Assembly (NCBI RefSeq): GCF_021155765.1
Contig: NC_060108.1
Span: forward strand, 19,679,025-19,743,024
Direction: 5' to 3'
DNA: 64,000 nucleotides
DNA from: Diprion similis
Taxonomy: Eukaryota; Arthropoda; Insecta; Hymenoptera; Diprionidae
Shown here piece by piece: positions 10,340 through 23,900 of the stretch (the stretch's first letter is position 1; every line of letters begins with the position of its first letter). The notes beneath the pieces were generated by a model. That model was not told the DNA's origin. It worked only from the letters and a program-made list of their open reading frames with translations, and ran no database searches. The translations under genes and the position numbers were made by a program.

Positions 10340-13300
10340 CGTTAAATTACGAATTTCAATCATTCAAGATGGCAATATTGACGCAATGTAAATTTGAAAC
10401 AATGAATATTTTACATAGAATCTGCCACATGTTCAAAAATATTAAAAGGTTCAAGTAAAACAAATCTGACTGTAGCCAGCAGAGTAGACTGCGAACTACT
10501 GTAGAATACTTAATACAAATGGTGAAAAAATTAGCCTGATTTTGAAGGAGCAGCTTCAGGATGAATTTTTCCAAATCTTGTGTGTTCTTGCGAACATTGG
10601 TCCACCAGATTAGACATGGATTACCTTACAGTAGCGTGTATCGACAATGAAAATATCGACACGTTTTAAAGTCAGATATGAGCGAATACAAATATCAACA
10701 TTATTGATAACGATTATCTACGTTCTCGAGATATAGACACGAATTTTTTCTCACACTTTCAAGATTGTATCGATTGATGCGTTATGTCGAATTTTGTGGT
10801 CGTTGAAATTTATCTACTTCGATCCAATAATTCCGATCAGTGACAGACATTTTTAAATTTATCACAACTTCCTTTCCAGCTTATAATCGTTTTGTAATGA
10901 CATACTAAGAGAACACCGAATAATTATTCGCAAGAACTATTATTCTGTGTCCGGTTAAAAATTTTTACGTTAAAATTATTCCTGAAGCTGATTCATTTGG
11001 AAAAGATCATTTCGAAGAACAGTTTTGCGATTTAAAGAGAGGCAACTCGCTACTCTGGAACCATTTTTTCAACCAATATCTACACCCGTCATACATATCG
11101 TAAAAGTATCAAGATATGACGAAAAGCCGTCAATTCGTTGCAAGGCATCTGGAGATACGAGGTATTTGATTAAAACCAACAAAGTTGCAACTGTTCTCGG
11201 TGAAATGCCATTCCGAGGGAACAGTAACGAGATATCCGTCTTCAAGTTACATACAAGACCGTTCGACGAACGCTGACCGCTTTACCGCGGACCGCCGCGC
11301 AGCACAAGCCGTCTACGCTCTCATACTGGTACACCGTAGGCGCAACATTGCCTTACTTATTGTTAGTAATCAGAACTATTCAGTAATTGCCCCAGTAGTA
11401 GATAGTTTGACGCATATAAATGTATTAATAAATCTACATCCGTATAATTGACTCTGGAACTCTATAACAGCTTCTCGGAATCTCAATAATCAGTTTTGCA
11501 TACAGATTGTAATCATATACCGAAACGAATTTATTTATCGGATGTCTTAAGGATTCCATATCGAAACGAAACGGTGAATATCGAATCGAAAAGAATTCCG
11601 TTCAATCCCGAATCTCTAAATTCGAAGAACAAATGCGCTAACATCTGAAAAAAAACATTTTTTCAAGGGAAGATATGCGAATAAGTAGTATAATATTATG
11701 ACTTATCTAAATGTTGTTAGATAAATTCGTGAAAATTATATTTTTCCGATATCTGTTGCAGCAAGAAGTACTGCTAACGCCTCAATGACTTATATGATAA
11801 TATCCTTGATCCTTGACGTTGTTTTAGCCATATTGCAAGCGTATAACGCGACTCTGCACCGATTGCTACTTGTTAACAACGAGTCACCGCAGCGTGCCGT
11901 TAATAATTCCTGTACACAAAAAGTAACAAAGCAGGTGCGGTATACCTGTGTACTTATAGAGACAAACCGTAAACAATTGCGCCTACGAAAACCTACACCG
12001 TATGCGGTTGTCTAAGCTATGTCGAGCATTAGAATGACGTAGGTGTGACAATCTCGTAACTAGAAATCGAATAACCCGCGTGGGAAAAATGTGAATTTTT
12101 GGAACTTTCGAGTGAACCAAACTTTACTGCGAATTCAGTTCATGCGTTTGTCTTTTTTTTCTTTCATAATGTAGGTTTACTCTTACCGACAAAATCACTG
12201 AATAACATCCGGCCATCAAGTAGTGACTTTTTATCATAACGTAATGCGTCATGAGGAAGAGTTTTTTTTAGAATGATATACCCTACGTATTATAGTTACG
12301 ATGGTAAATTCTGAGAAACTCTGCTTTCGGCTGATAATTTAAACCGATCAACCTCATCCCCAAAATTTCTCTTTCCTATCAATTCGATTGATCCAAGTCT
12401 ACTTTGTTGCCTACAGTTAAAACTGTGCAGATAAAATTTACATTTCGAAGAGTGCAAACATTGCGGTCGTTTTCTATAGACTCCGCAGTCAGCTAAGCCG
12501 CTGTGGCGTCAAGCGTGGGTGGGTGACTCGCTTTGCATTATAGTCGTCATGCCCCATACCGGATTCGGTGTAGTCATCAGGATTCTCAGGACCGAGTTCA
12601 TTGTTTGCGAAAACAAGTGCAAAGGCAACGTGTCGGTCAAAAACAATGTCGAATCTCACGAGGATGGTGCTAAAAACGTTTTTGGCTCGTTTTACTTTGA
12701 TACAGCTGTTTCGCCAAATCACTGTTATCATCAGTTCCGTTAAATTGAGTCACCAGTAAATTGGTAATAGCGCGTCATAAAATGTACCAGAGATTTTCAA
12801 TAATGTATTTGGAAGCACGAAGGCGTATAGGTATACACATAGAGTCTTATAACTGTAACACGTTTTGCATGTATTCCTCAATACGTTTATAATTCATTGC
12901 GAACCCTATTTTGAACGTATCCGAAAAATTGTTGAAAACCTTATCATATTTTCTATCTCATGAGATATATTTTACTGTATTCTTGTAAACATGTAGTTTT
13001 CTTTCAAAATCAAATTACGATAATCTTTCATAGTTTTTAGAAAACCGGTGGATTATTCTTAGAAAGTATGTATCATATCATTGTCCGTAATATGTTTGAT
13101 TTAGTAAAATTTCAAGGAATATGCCCTCGAATTATTTCCAGGTATTTCTTACGTTCTTTAGAGTAACGTTCAGACAAATTGTGCAAGGATAGTTGTGCGA
13201 CGTACTGGAAGGTTTCCATAACGAAACTGTGTTGAGTATTTTTTACGTATTATAAAATAACGTTAGTCTGCTTTGGATAAAAGCATTCAAGTCTCATGTT

Positions 13301-14349
13301 GAAGAATACATTTTCGAATATGAGAAATTTTTCAAATAATTGGGACGTAGGGTTAAGAATTATGGGGACTATGGGAGGAACTTTATTTACGAACGACCAA
13401 TGAAAAGGAGTAGGAGGTTGAAAAATAGAAATGTGAGGGTTGTGATTTGGAAAGTGACGATGGAAGCACGGTTATTTTGCAGCTGTGCGTAAATAGAAGG
13501 TGAAACAATAGATATTAGGAGCGTTGTTAGGTAGGAAAGGTTACGGGTCTTAGAACTTGGGCTTTATGATGGGAAAGGTTTGCTTCTGCGAAGAATTAAG
13601 TATTGTGTTGTTTAATCGTAAGGAAATGAGTTGTCGATGGATGAGGATTATAGAATATGGGTTTTATGCGAAATATATAAATTACAGAGGATTAGATTAT
13701 AACGGATCCTTATAGTATGAGTGTGTATCAGGTGAGGTACAATACAGTTGTCGAAAATAATACAATAAGACGTTAACCGCCAAGTTCGAAAACTAGATAA
13801 CATGCGCTAATTAATTCAGAGTAAAAAATAAATCAGTTATAGTTACCGCATCGTTAGAGCGCACATCATTTCCGTTTATTCATTACCATACGACTTGTTC
13901 GCTAACGGTAACCGGTAATGATATGTGATGTGCATATACTATAAGATTCGCGAATGCGCGAAGTTTGGTCGCAGCAACGTGACTAAAGGCTATGGATCCC
14001 ACCCGTTAAAAACTCTGTTCTTACGAAAAACTTTCGAACAGTGTAATTGGTGTAATTCAAGTTGAATAAATTTCACGGTATGATTTCCATAATCAGATTA
14101 AACCGCGTTTGCATAGTATGCCATTATGCCGGGAATCCCAAGGAAATTTTCATCATGATAAACAATAAAATATGAAAATGGCTATATCTGTACGATTCAT
14201 TACGCTTCTATCTTTAGTTACCCCGGATCATCGTCATGTATGCGGTTTTCATTCATCCTCCCGACTAATCGGAGCCGTAGCTGACTCGCAAAACTTACTC
14301 TTACCAAATTAGTCCCCCTCCCTGAGATGCTGCATTTCAAAACAAAAAT
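10340..14349. other. Intergenic region between presenilin and the kinesin
   Basis: No exon is supported. Open frames here (for example 11,025-11,276, 11,785-12,015 and 12,519-12,743) lack recognisable motifs. From about 13,330 to 13,730 the plus strand is strikingly poor in C and rich in G; this is described as a finding. The last part, near 14,300, moves into GC-richer promoter sequence. Confidence 0.5.
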
Positions 14350-14479
14350 ATGAAAACCTGGCTGCGCAGAGCCTTTCTTTTTTCTTACAAACTAATTTCG
14401 GCATTCAAACGTTCGAACGCCGTTACGAGGAACCAACGGAACCCGCCAATCATCCGTCACTGGTCCGACGGTAGGCTGC

Positions 14480-14660
14480 TGCGCATGCGCACGGCGCTAA
14501 ACGAGCATCGCTGGGCGCAGAGTGGGGGTCCGAAACCTGTTCACCAGACTCCGACGCCCCCTCGGCGTCTGTTCGCGACTCGCATTATTCCGCGACAAGT
14601 GCCTGCTGTCGGAGTGCGGAACAGTCGGATTTGACAGACGGAGGTTTCAGCGCATGCGCG
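14480..14660 (+). promoter_or_regulatory. GC-rich promoter region with two GCGCATGCGC sites
   Basis: GCGCATGCGC at 14,481-14,490 and GCGCATGCGCG at 14,650-14,660 lie 310-490 bases before the kinesin ATG, in a CpG-rich stretch unlike the AT-rich flanks. The core is the NRF-1/Erect wing type. No TATA box is evident, which fits a housekeeping promoter. An open frame through this region (14,350-14,634) is probably a by-product of low AT content. Confidence 0.55.
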
Positions 14661-14972
14661 GAGCCCGCTTGTGTTTTGTTTTGCTTCATTTGTTTTCCTG
14701 ACTTTTTTACTTTTTCACCGTCCAATTCTCATCGGCACTCTCGCCGTGTCCGAAAGAACGACGACGAACAATCTTGGACAATGGCTGAGGCGCGGTGCAG
14801 TGGCAGCGTCAGCCGGACTCCGGAACGATTAACAGACTGGAATAAAGGATCGAGTAACCCTCTCGCGTAATAGTGTATACAGTTCAATTGCGGATCTGCA
14901 TCGCAGGTCGATGTTACATTTTAAATAATAAATTTCAACCCGAACCATAGACGACGACAATACAGCTTTGAC

Positions 14973-17900
14973 ATGGCATCGGTGCGCGTGGCTGTCAGGG
15001 TTCGGCCTTTTAACAAGAGGTGATTTTCACAGCTGATTCATTTAATATGTATTATTATATCCGAAAATTTAACCCTACTATACCGTACAACTTGCTGTCG
15101 GTCCTTATGCATACAGTGTTCTATTTATCAAACTTTACGCTTTTGGTCGATTTTTTATTATTATTATACTTGTAGGGATTATAGGGTTTTGAATAACATT
15201 CAAATTAATCACACTTTCGTTTGTTTTCCTATTATAGAGAATTGGCGATGAATGCTAAGTTGATTATCCAAATGGATGGAAAGCGGACGAGGATATTTAA
15301 TACCAAGGTAAACAAATATAAATATATACTCTTATTCATCAGTTAAAAATCGTTTCGACACTGCGGCAGTGAACGTATTATACATACCTATGTAACATAT
15401 ATCTACATGCCGAACCACATGATCTAAACAATCGACGTTGGTTATGAGTACAGGTCATTCATGCGCTGTTGCGTCGCATGTACGACAATTATAGTTTTTC
15501 TACTCCGTCTTAATTTTTTTTTTTTTTTTTTTTTTATTCCGCTATCGTTTCAACTATTCCCTTCACATTTACACGCCACAGGCTATGTACCATATACATA
15601 GATATATATCGTGCGCGAAAATGAATTGCATAATCATTGCGCGTCGACCGAAAAAGATTATTGTAATATACGAATAATAATTAATACTTCTGCACGTGGA
15701 CGAAAAATGGACCAAGTCGGTATATCGGCTGTATAATTATTATTAACGGACTAATTGTAAGTCTAATCTGCAATGGTTTTCTCTGTAATAACCGTATCTA
15801 CTACAGTTACACAACGCAAACTTGAAAACAAAAAACGATAGAAAAATGACGATCTTGCATTCCACGGGAAAGATCAAAGATCCGTTTAAAGAGAAAGTCG
15901 TTATAATAAAGGTAAAATGATTGAGTTCATGTAAATGCACACAGCCAGGCGGGGAGAGCAGCGAATACCGCGGCTGCATTAAATGCCGCAGCTGTGTGTT
16001 GCGTGTGTTATTTTTTGCGATGACTTCAGTAATTGTCCACGACAGAGACGAAAATTGAGATTTTTCTGGTCTTAAAGACTCAATACTTAACGGAGATAAG
16101 ACGATTGTCATTTGATAATACGTGCGGAGTTTATGTTATTCAATTCATTTGCGGTTATTTAGTCGAACGCCGTGTGTTATAATTATACTCTTGACGCAAA
16201 TCACTTTGAATCGTGCAGTAAAATCTGTTAGAACATTTATTCAGGCGATGAAAGTGACGGTAATCATGACATGGAAGTTAACGATTTCGCGAATATGCCA
16301 CTCTGGTATTCCGTATTTCTGCAATAATGCACCGGAATACGAATCATCATAACGAATCTCGTTCGAATCAATAATCTAGTTGAGCAATCTTTTCGAAAAT
16401 CACTGAATCTGTATCACCTTGCGATGTAGAAAATTTCTAATATATTTGCACAAATTTTTGCCAAATTTCAGAAGTGCGAATATGTACATACATATAACCA
16501 TTTGGAGTTCGGCTGACTGTATTTTATTAATTTATTGTCAGAGTTCTCTTTGGATATGACAAGCAACAATCTATTTGTTAGACTTTTATTTTCTTGTTTA
16601 AATTGAGGCACAACTGTTTTTTCCATCTTAATGCACCACCCAATTTAAATTTACTTGAGAATTGATTCATTTACATTTTTTCGTAATCTTTATTTATCGT
16701 GTTACTTTTCGTCTATTTTTTATGATTGCTCTCGTAATCACGTGTACAGAAAGTGAGTTATTATATTATTACAAAATCTCTCCATTTTTTATTCCTAACT
16801 AAACGTTAAAACAAAGTTTCGTTGGTTATATAAAGCCGACAAACCTTTATCGGTGTATTTGAATATATAATTAATGTAATACCTAATGAATCTAATCGCG
16901 ATAAGAAACGAGTACGAGATTAATAATTTACCACGCCAATCGATGTATGATCGCGTGTCATATATTCGATACAAAAATCGCTATATCTACAAGTTAAGTT
17001 TTAAAAATAAACAATGACAATAATAATAATAATAACATTCGTTGCGCACATGATCACTTTGACTCATTTTAAATACGAAATGTTATCTATCGAATTAAGC
17101 AAAATTAAAAATACATTTTTTTTATTCACATGGTCTCAGAGCGCTACGGTATAGCATTTATATTTACTTTAATTAAGTTAAGTACATAAATCAGTTTCGA
17201 TTTCGAGATTCGCCATTTTTTCAGTATAATTCTTTTACAAAATGAGCTATGATACGTGTTGTTGTTAGTATTATAATCGATGTTATAAATAATTATTCAA
17301 CGGTTTATATGGTGATTAATTTTTCCAGCCTCCAGGTAGTGGCAGAGACATAGATGGAGAAAAATACAAGGATTTCACATTTGATCATTCCTACTGGTCG
17401 TATGACAGCGAGGATGAAAACTACGCTTCACAGGAAGAGGTATAAGTCATCTATGATAAAAAAATATCACGTTGTAGTTTGCTTCTTTGTTTTTAAAAGT
17501 TGATAAAACGATATTGCTACAATGCCAGACACTACAGTTAGTTGTTCAGTAATCTGTGACTGAAGATTGATGAATTGATTAATGAAGGAGAAGTGAGCCT
17601 GCCAAATTGTTTACCAAACATAATTTAATAATTGCAGGTTTTCTACGATCTGGGTACCGACGTGATAGAAAGTGCCTTCTCAGGCTACAATGCCTGTGTT
17701 TTCGCCTACGGTCAAACGGGATCTGGAAAAACATTTACAATGATGGGTACTCCGGTAAATGCGCCAATTCATACTTTATATTCAAATAAATCCAATTCCA
17801 CTGGAAACTGTATCAACTTGAATTCGTCCTCCCTGATTGGATTAAACCCTCAATTTTTGACAATTGCTAAATTATTTCTTTCTAAGAAAATTTATCATAG

Positions 17901-20900
17901 GTGCAGCGGTCTCGAGGTGTTGTTGAAGCTATCAAAATACCAATGAGCGATCCAAAAATTGGCTGTAAACATTTGCATTTTAAAGTTTTCATTTTTTCAG
18001 GGAGGCTTAAAATATTAACAAGAAAAGAAAACAGAAAAATAGATATGTTTTTCCCGAGCAAAAATTTTAATAACTTGGTTTCTTGATTATTTTGCACAGG
18101 AATCTCAAGGCCTTATACCTCGGATCTGTAAGACTTTGTTCGCACGAATGGCGGCGGGGAAAGAAGGTGGTGCTTCGTACAGAACAGAGGTATCTTTTTT
18201 GGAAATTCATAATGAGAGAGTAAGAGACTTGTTGAGGCCCGATCAATCTCAGTCGCATTCCTTAAGGGTGCGAGAACACCCAAAACGCGGGCCTTACGTA
18301 CAAGACTTGTCCAATCATCTGGTATACGACTACTCTGATATTCAGGTAATTAATCAATCTTTATTGTTCCTTAAAAAGCTACTAACTGTTCAGTAAAATA
18401 TCATTGTAATTTTCGCGAATATGCAATGGAAAATATATTGCGCATAGAAAATTTGTGAAGAATAGAATTTATATCTCCATGATTTATGATTTATATTTTT
18501 CAGGAGTGTATGGTCAGAGGAAATACACACAGAACTACTGCTAGCACAAATATGAACGATGTCAGTAGTCGGAGTCACGCAATATTTACGATAACGTTTG
18601 TTCAGGCTGGTTTCTCTGGCAATATGCCGTCAGAAACAGTTTCAAAAGTGCATCTGGTCGACTTGGCTGGAAGGTAATATTTTTCTACGTCTACACAGCC
18701 TTAATATGTATCTCTACAAAACACTCGTTGCACAGAGAAAAATTGTAGCTGATCTAAATGTGTTATACTGATATTACACGTTCTTATGATTAATAATTAC
18801 GGTTCAAAGATTTTCCTTTTATGCACATAACAGCACAAAACAAGCATAAAACTCGTGATAAATAATTGCGAGTCAATAATTGGTTTTAAGTTTATCTTAT
18901 CCTTTACATCGCCTTACAACGTGTTCAAAAAACCAACTCGAAATATTTTTTATTCCAATGATTAGCGAGAGGGCAGATGCTACGGGAGCAACAGGTCAGC
19001 GTCTAAAAGAAGGTGCTCACATAAACAAATCCTTGGTAACACTGGGCTCAGTGATATCGGCCTTAGCCGAAGTCAGTTCGAGCTCGTGTACGAGTGACTC
19101 TAATTCTAAGCGCAATGTCTTCATTCCGTATCGAGACAGTGTGTTGACTTGGTTACTGAAGGACTCTTTGGGCGGTAATTCTAAGACAATCATGATCGCT
19201 GCTGTCAGTCCAGCAGATTGTAACTACGGCGAGACACTTAGTACTCTTCGCTATGCAAACCGAGCAAAGAATATCATCAACAAACCAACAATCAATGAAG
19301 ATGCCAATGTCAAACTGATCAGGGAACTCAGGGAGGAAATACAGAAGCTCAAATCTCTTATTGACAAAGATGCGGTGAGAATTAGTTATTCTTACTCAAT
19401 TAATGCATTCATTTTTGTATTCCTTAATGAGGCACATGAAAAGGAACACTATGAAGTCAAGACAAAACAAACTAACATTTTTTGAACATTATTTCAAACC
19501 TGTCTATAATCAACTCTTATTCGTATTAGCATATAGTATCCTGTTTTTACATAAACTACTCATGGGATTTCATGCAGAAACAAATAAGCAATAATTAAAT
19601 TTGCATATGCTATTTTGGAATATCCCAAATTCGTAATTTTTTCAACGAATCTTTTTAATAAGTGATTGTTTTGTCAGCAGAGCGTGGAAAGACCTCCGCA
19701 AGTGTTACTGGCGCAAATTCATGAAAAGCAAGAACAAGAAAAGGTGCTAACTGAAGAATGGGCTGAAAAATGGCGAGAAACTCAACTGATCCTACAGGAA
19801 CAGCGAGCTTTGGGTCTGCGCAAAAGTGGAGTTGGTGTTGTTCTCGATTCTGAAATGCCACATCTCGTTGGCATAGACGATGATTTACTGAGCACTGGTG
19901 TTACTCTTTATCACTTAAAAGAAGGAAAAACCTTGATTGGCAGCGAGGATGCCACGACGCCACAGGTAGAGTGAATTGAATTGCTTTCGATCAAACTGGG
20001 AAAAAAAAACAGATAAAAAAAGTCTGTCTTTTGTTTACAGCAACTGGAATACATATGTATTTTGGAAAAAAAAAGTTATGTGAATTTGTTGATGAAAATG
20101 ATTAAAAGAATAAGGTACTTTTGAGTTGCAAAAAAGCTTAAAGTACCCTGATCTGGCTGATTTTATGCGGAATAAAATGTTTCTCTACGAATTAAAATAT
20201 AGCCCAGTCTCGTTCAGTCTAGTATTATCGTATCCCATCAGATTTTCGATATGGCTTGACTAAAATATTATCATATGGTTGATAGGATATAGTCTTATCA
20301 GGCGTTGACGTTGAACCTGAACACTGTGTGGTGGAATTGAATGAGGGAATTGCGACACTTCATCCGCTCTCAGCCCATTGTTGGATAAACACAGCGCAGG
20401 TTGATAAAGCTACGAGGTTATCGCAGGGGTGCATAATACTTCTCGGAAGAAATAACATGTTCCGTTATAACGATCCAGCAGAGGCTGCAAAGCTCAGAAA
20501 AGAAGGTGGAATTGGAAATGGCAATTTACAATCGGTAGTAAATCTTTCCAGACTGTCTCTTCTCAGTTGGAGTGTTTCTGACCTCCACACTTCGTCTTCG
20601 AATGACAATCTCCTTAATTCGAGCGAAGATCTTGGGGCTATAGAAGAACTGGAGCATCAGAAGGCTCTTCTTCTCAAAGAAAAAGAAGACTTCAAGGTAG
20701 GTCGCCTATTCTTTGTCTTGGTATTTTTTTGGTCTCACATTTGTTTCAATTTGTAACTTCTTGTTTCTTCATTAGCGAGAGCAAGAAGAAAGAGAGGAGA
20801 GATGGGCAGCTCGAAGAGAAGCTTTAGAAGGAGCGCAACGAGAGCTGGAGAGAGAATGGGGAGCGCAGTGGAGAGAATGGGCCGAAGCTCTTGCGCAGCT

Positions 20901-23900
20901 CGAAGCACGACAGCAAGATTTGAGATCTAGACGGAATGCGCTGGAACAGGAACGAAGAGATGAAATGACTCAAGTAAGTGATCCTAATACAGATCTAATA
21001 TCTGCAAAAAATCAGTTCTATTTTATATTCATCGCTGTTTGTTTTCTTATTTGTTTGTCTGGAAATATTATTATTTATTCACATGTTTGTCCGTTGGATA
21101 TGTGACTGTCGTTTATGCCGTATTTTGTACGAATTGAACTTCGTAAACATAAACCGGAAACCGGTGCAGTAAATTAATTTTTTTTATTACAAAGCAAGAT
21201 GCTATAGTACAGAAGTTTTATTCATTGATTAAAAAAGTTCAAAAGTCTAACTTGAAATCATGTAATGTGAATGAAAATGCAAATTAATGCGCACGAATGG
21301 TAGGTGATGGGCAGTTTTATTTTTATATTTATATTTCAAATTTTCAAAAAATTCAAACAGTTGTAGGGTTTATAACGATATATAGAATCGACCTGAAAAC
21401 CGGCGTGTAATTAAATGCATTTCAGATTATTATTCAATTCAGGCATTTATTTAATACGACACTGTTGGACAGTTGGCTGTATGCTCGTGCCTCTTTGTAC
21501 ATAAAATTTTGAAAGATAAGTAAACAAAAATAACTGTAAAGTATTAGCAGTTACGTTGCTGGAAAGGAGAACGGTGATGTAGCAATTCCAGGATTGTTAT
21601 TCTGTACAAAAGTTTTAACTGTGTAAAATTTTTTTAATGTGTAGTCACTATATTTATATGTATAAAAGTAATAGAATAGTATACATGTATAGGATATCTA
21701 TATGGGTTTGTTATGCAAGAAAACTGTTGTTGTTTTACTGTTGGTTAATAAATCTTTCTCAAAAATTGGCATTCAATCTTCTGTGATCTATATAACACAA
21801 AAAAAAAAAAAAAATGCAAACAAACTAATTTGCAAAACCTTTCTGCTAACTAAATTAATATTCATGGATTTTTCACTATAACGTTCTTATTAACAAACCC
21901 ACTTGGTTATTAAAGTCTATTTCATTTATCCAACATCTTTGCGAGTAAAAATTACCTGTTTCGATTTATTATAAATTACACCATAATTAACAAGCCTGGT
22001 TTTTGGGAAAGTTTTTAACACTTCGACTAAAATGCAGGTAATGTATACTTCATATCTACAGCGTTACTTCGTCTGCATTTAGGGAGGCGAAACGAAAATA
22101 ACAATGGTTTGAACTATGAGTTTATCAAACCAAAATACATTAATCAAATAAAAGGTATAATATTTAGTAAAAATTGTCTTTGCTGTCAGCTCGATTCGCT
22201 GCGGCTCCCACTGCAATTAAAAAATTGAAATCTGCAGTAATTGTCGTAATCAAATCTGTACGAGTTGGATGGTTTATTCTATCTAGTAATGCGAACTTCG
22301 GAAAATTGATGTTTGTGTGTATGTGTATTAATTGCGTGAATAATCACTCATTAATTCACTTTCGTTGAATCACCTTGTTAATTTTTACAGAATATCAGAC
22401 TAAAAATATTGCACGGCAATCTGCGTACTTTATGCATAAAATATTTCTGTGTTCAATTGTATTCGTGGTATGATTTAAAACTGTAGGTAAATAGAATACA
22501 AATTTTTTTCTAAACAGCAAATATTCCAGAGCTAAAAAAATCTCAAATTCCAATTCCGAACTGCAAACACATATTTTGAAAAAAATTAATAGTTATATGG
22601 CAAAATCACATCTAAAGGTGGTTTAAGTAATTTTTGCAAAAAAATAAAAGTCAAAGGTTGAGCGAATCTGGCTTAATGATGATTGAGAAAACCTACAAAA
22701 CTCGAAATCCACATGTTGGCTGAAGATTTGAAATTTGGATTTTCCTGCCCTCAAACAACGCATGCCTTAATTATATAATTTGGTAATAATACAGTGCGAC
22801 AAGCATTTAGTTCTATTATATAAGCAATAAAAATGATCATATAATTTTTATTTGCTACATTTGAAACTCTGCATTTCATCATATTTTATTTGAATTAATT
22901 TTTTGTTAACGGAGTGATGTGTATGTGTGTGGCTAGGTAGAAAGTGTTTGTAGGGAAGTCAGCTCTCTGCGAACGATTCTTCAGTCTAAACAGCGCCAAT
23001 TCGATGAGTTCATGCACACGCAAAATCGCGTATCAAATGATAGACAGCAAAAAAAGGTAAGCGTAAATTTTTTTAATTTGTAATATCTATTTTTTCTTGT
23101 ATTGCTTCATATGAATGTATTATGATGGAGTATTTCATTCATCAGTTTATATGTAACTTTATTTATTGTTACGTATAATTGTATTTAGATATCTTTCACA
23201 ATTTTTCGGACTGCAGAATTCTGCTCCACACTTGAAAACGAACTCAAAATTAATGTTCTTCGCTTGAATTTCAATCGTCTATAATTATGCTTATGTATGA
23301 GTTCGCAATTTGAACTGTGCATAAATATCATTAAAGTAATTAGACAACCGGAATAATTAATCATGGCTAAAGTGCTGTCTTGTTTTTAAAACCTCTACTG
23401 TGATAGTTGTAAATATTATTTTTTCAAAATTCATACGGCCTAGTCTTTGTAATTTGAAACATTTTGATAACAGAAAATCGACCGCTATACTTTACGATAT
23501 GGCGCAAAGTACACTTTTAATTTTTTTTTTACTCAATACTTCCAAGTATCTACCCACGGGCTCTATGGGTAAGCAATATCTGATGGCCAATTGATTAGAG
23601 TTTTGAGTATTAATAGGTATTTCGAAATTACCCAGCCTTAGAAATTCAGGAAAATAGGACTTCAATATGACTTCTCAGTATCGAAGTAAACGAGTGATCC
23701 ATCATTAGCATCTGTAATGTATTGTACATAAATTTGCAGACAGGTGATGGGGTAAGCAGTGATATCAGTACGCCTGAATCTTGGTCAAGTCTTAATGATG
23801 CCGACTCTGCCCATGCTGTGAGAGAGCTAGTCAATAATCACGTAAGTCCAAGAATTTATCGTTAACAAGCGCGTTTGGGCTGACTATGAGCCAGCCTGGG

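Noticed and set aside
14350-14634. 94-codon frame upstream of the kinesin
   Set aside because: Lies in a CpG-rich promoter-like region with few stops; the protein looks random.
17901-18086. Possible extra kinesin exon between the P-loop exon and exon 5
   Set aside because: An acceptor-like AG precedes it, but there is no matching donor in frame, and exons 4 and 5 already join into the expected motor sequence.
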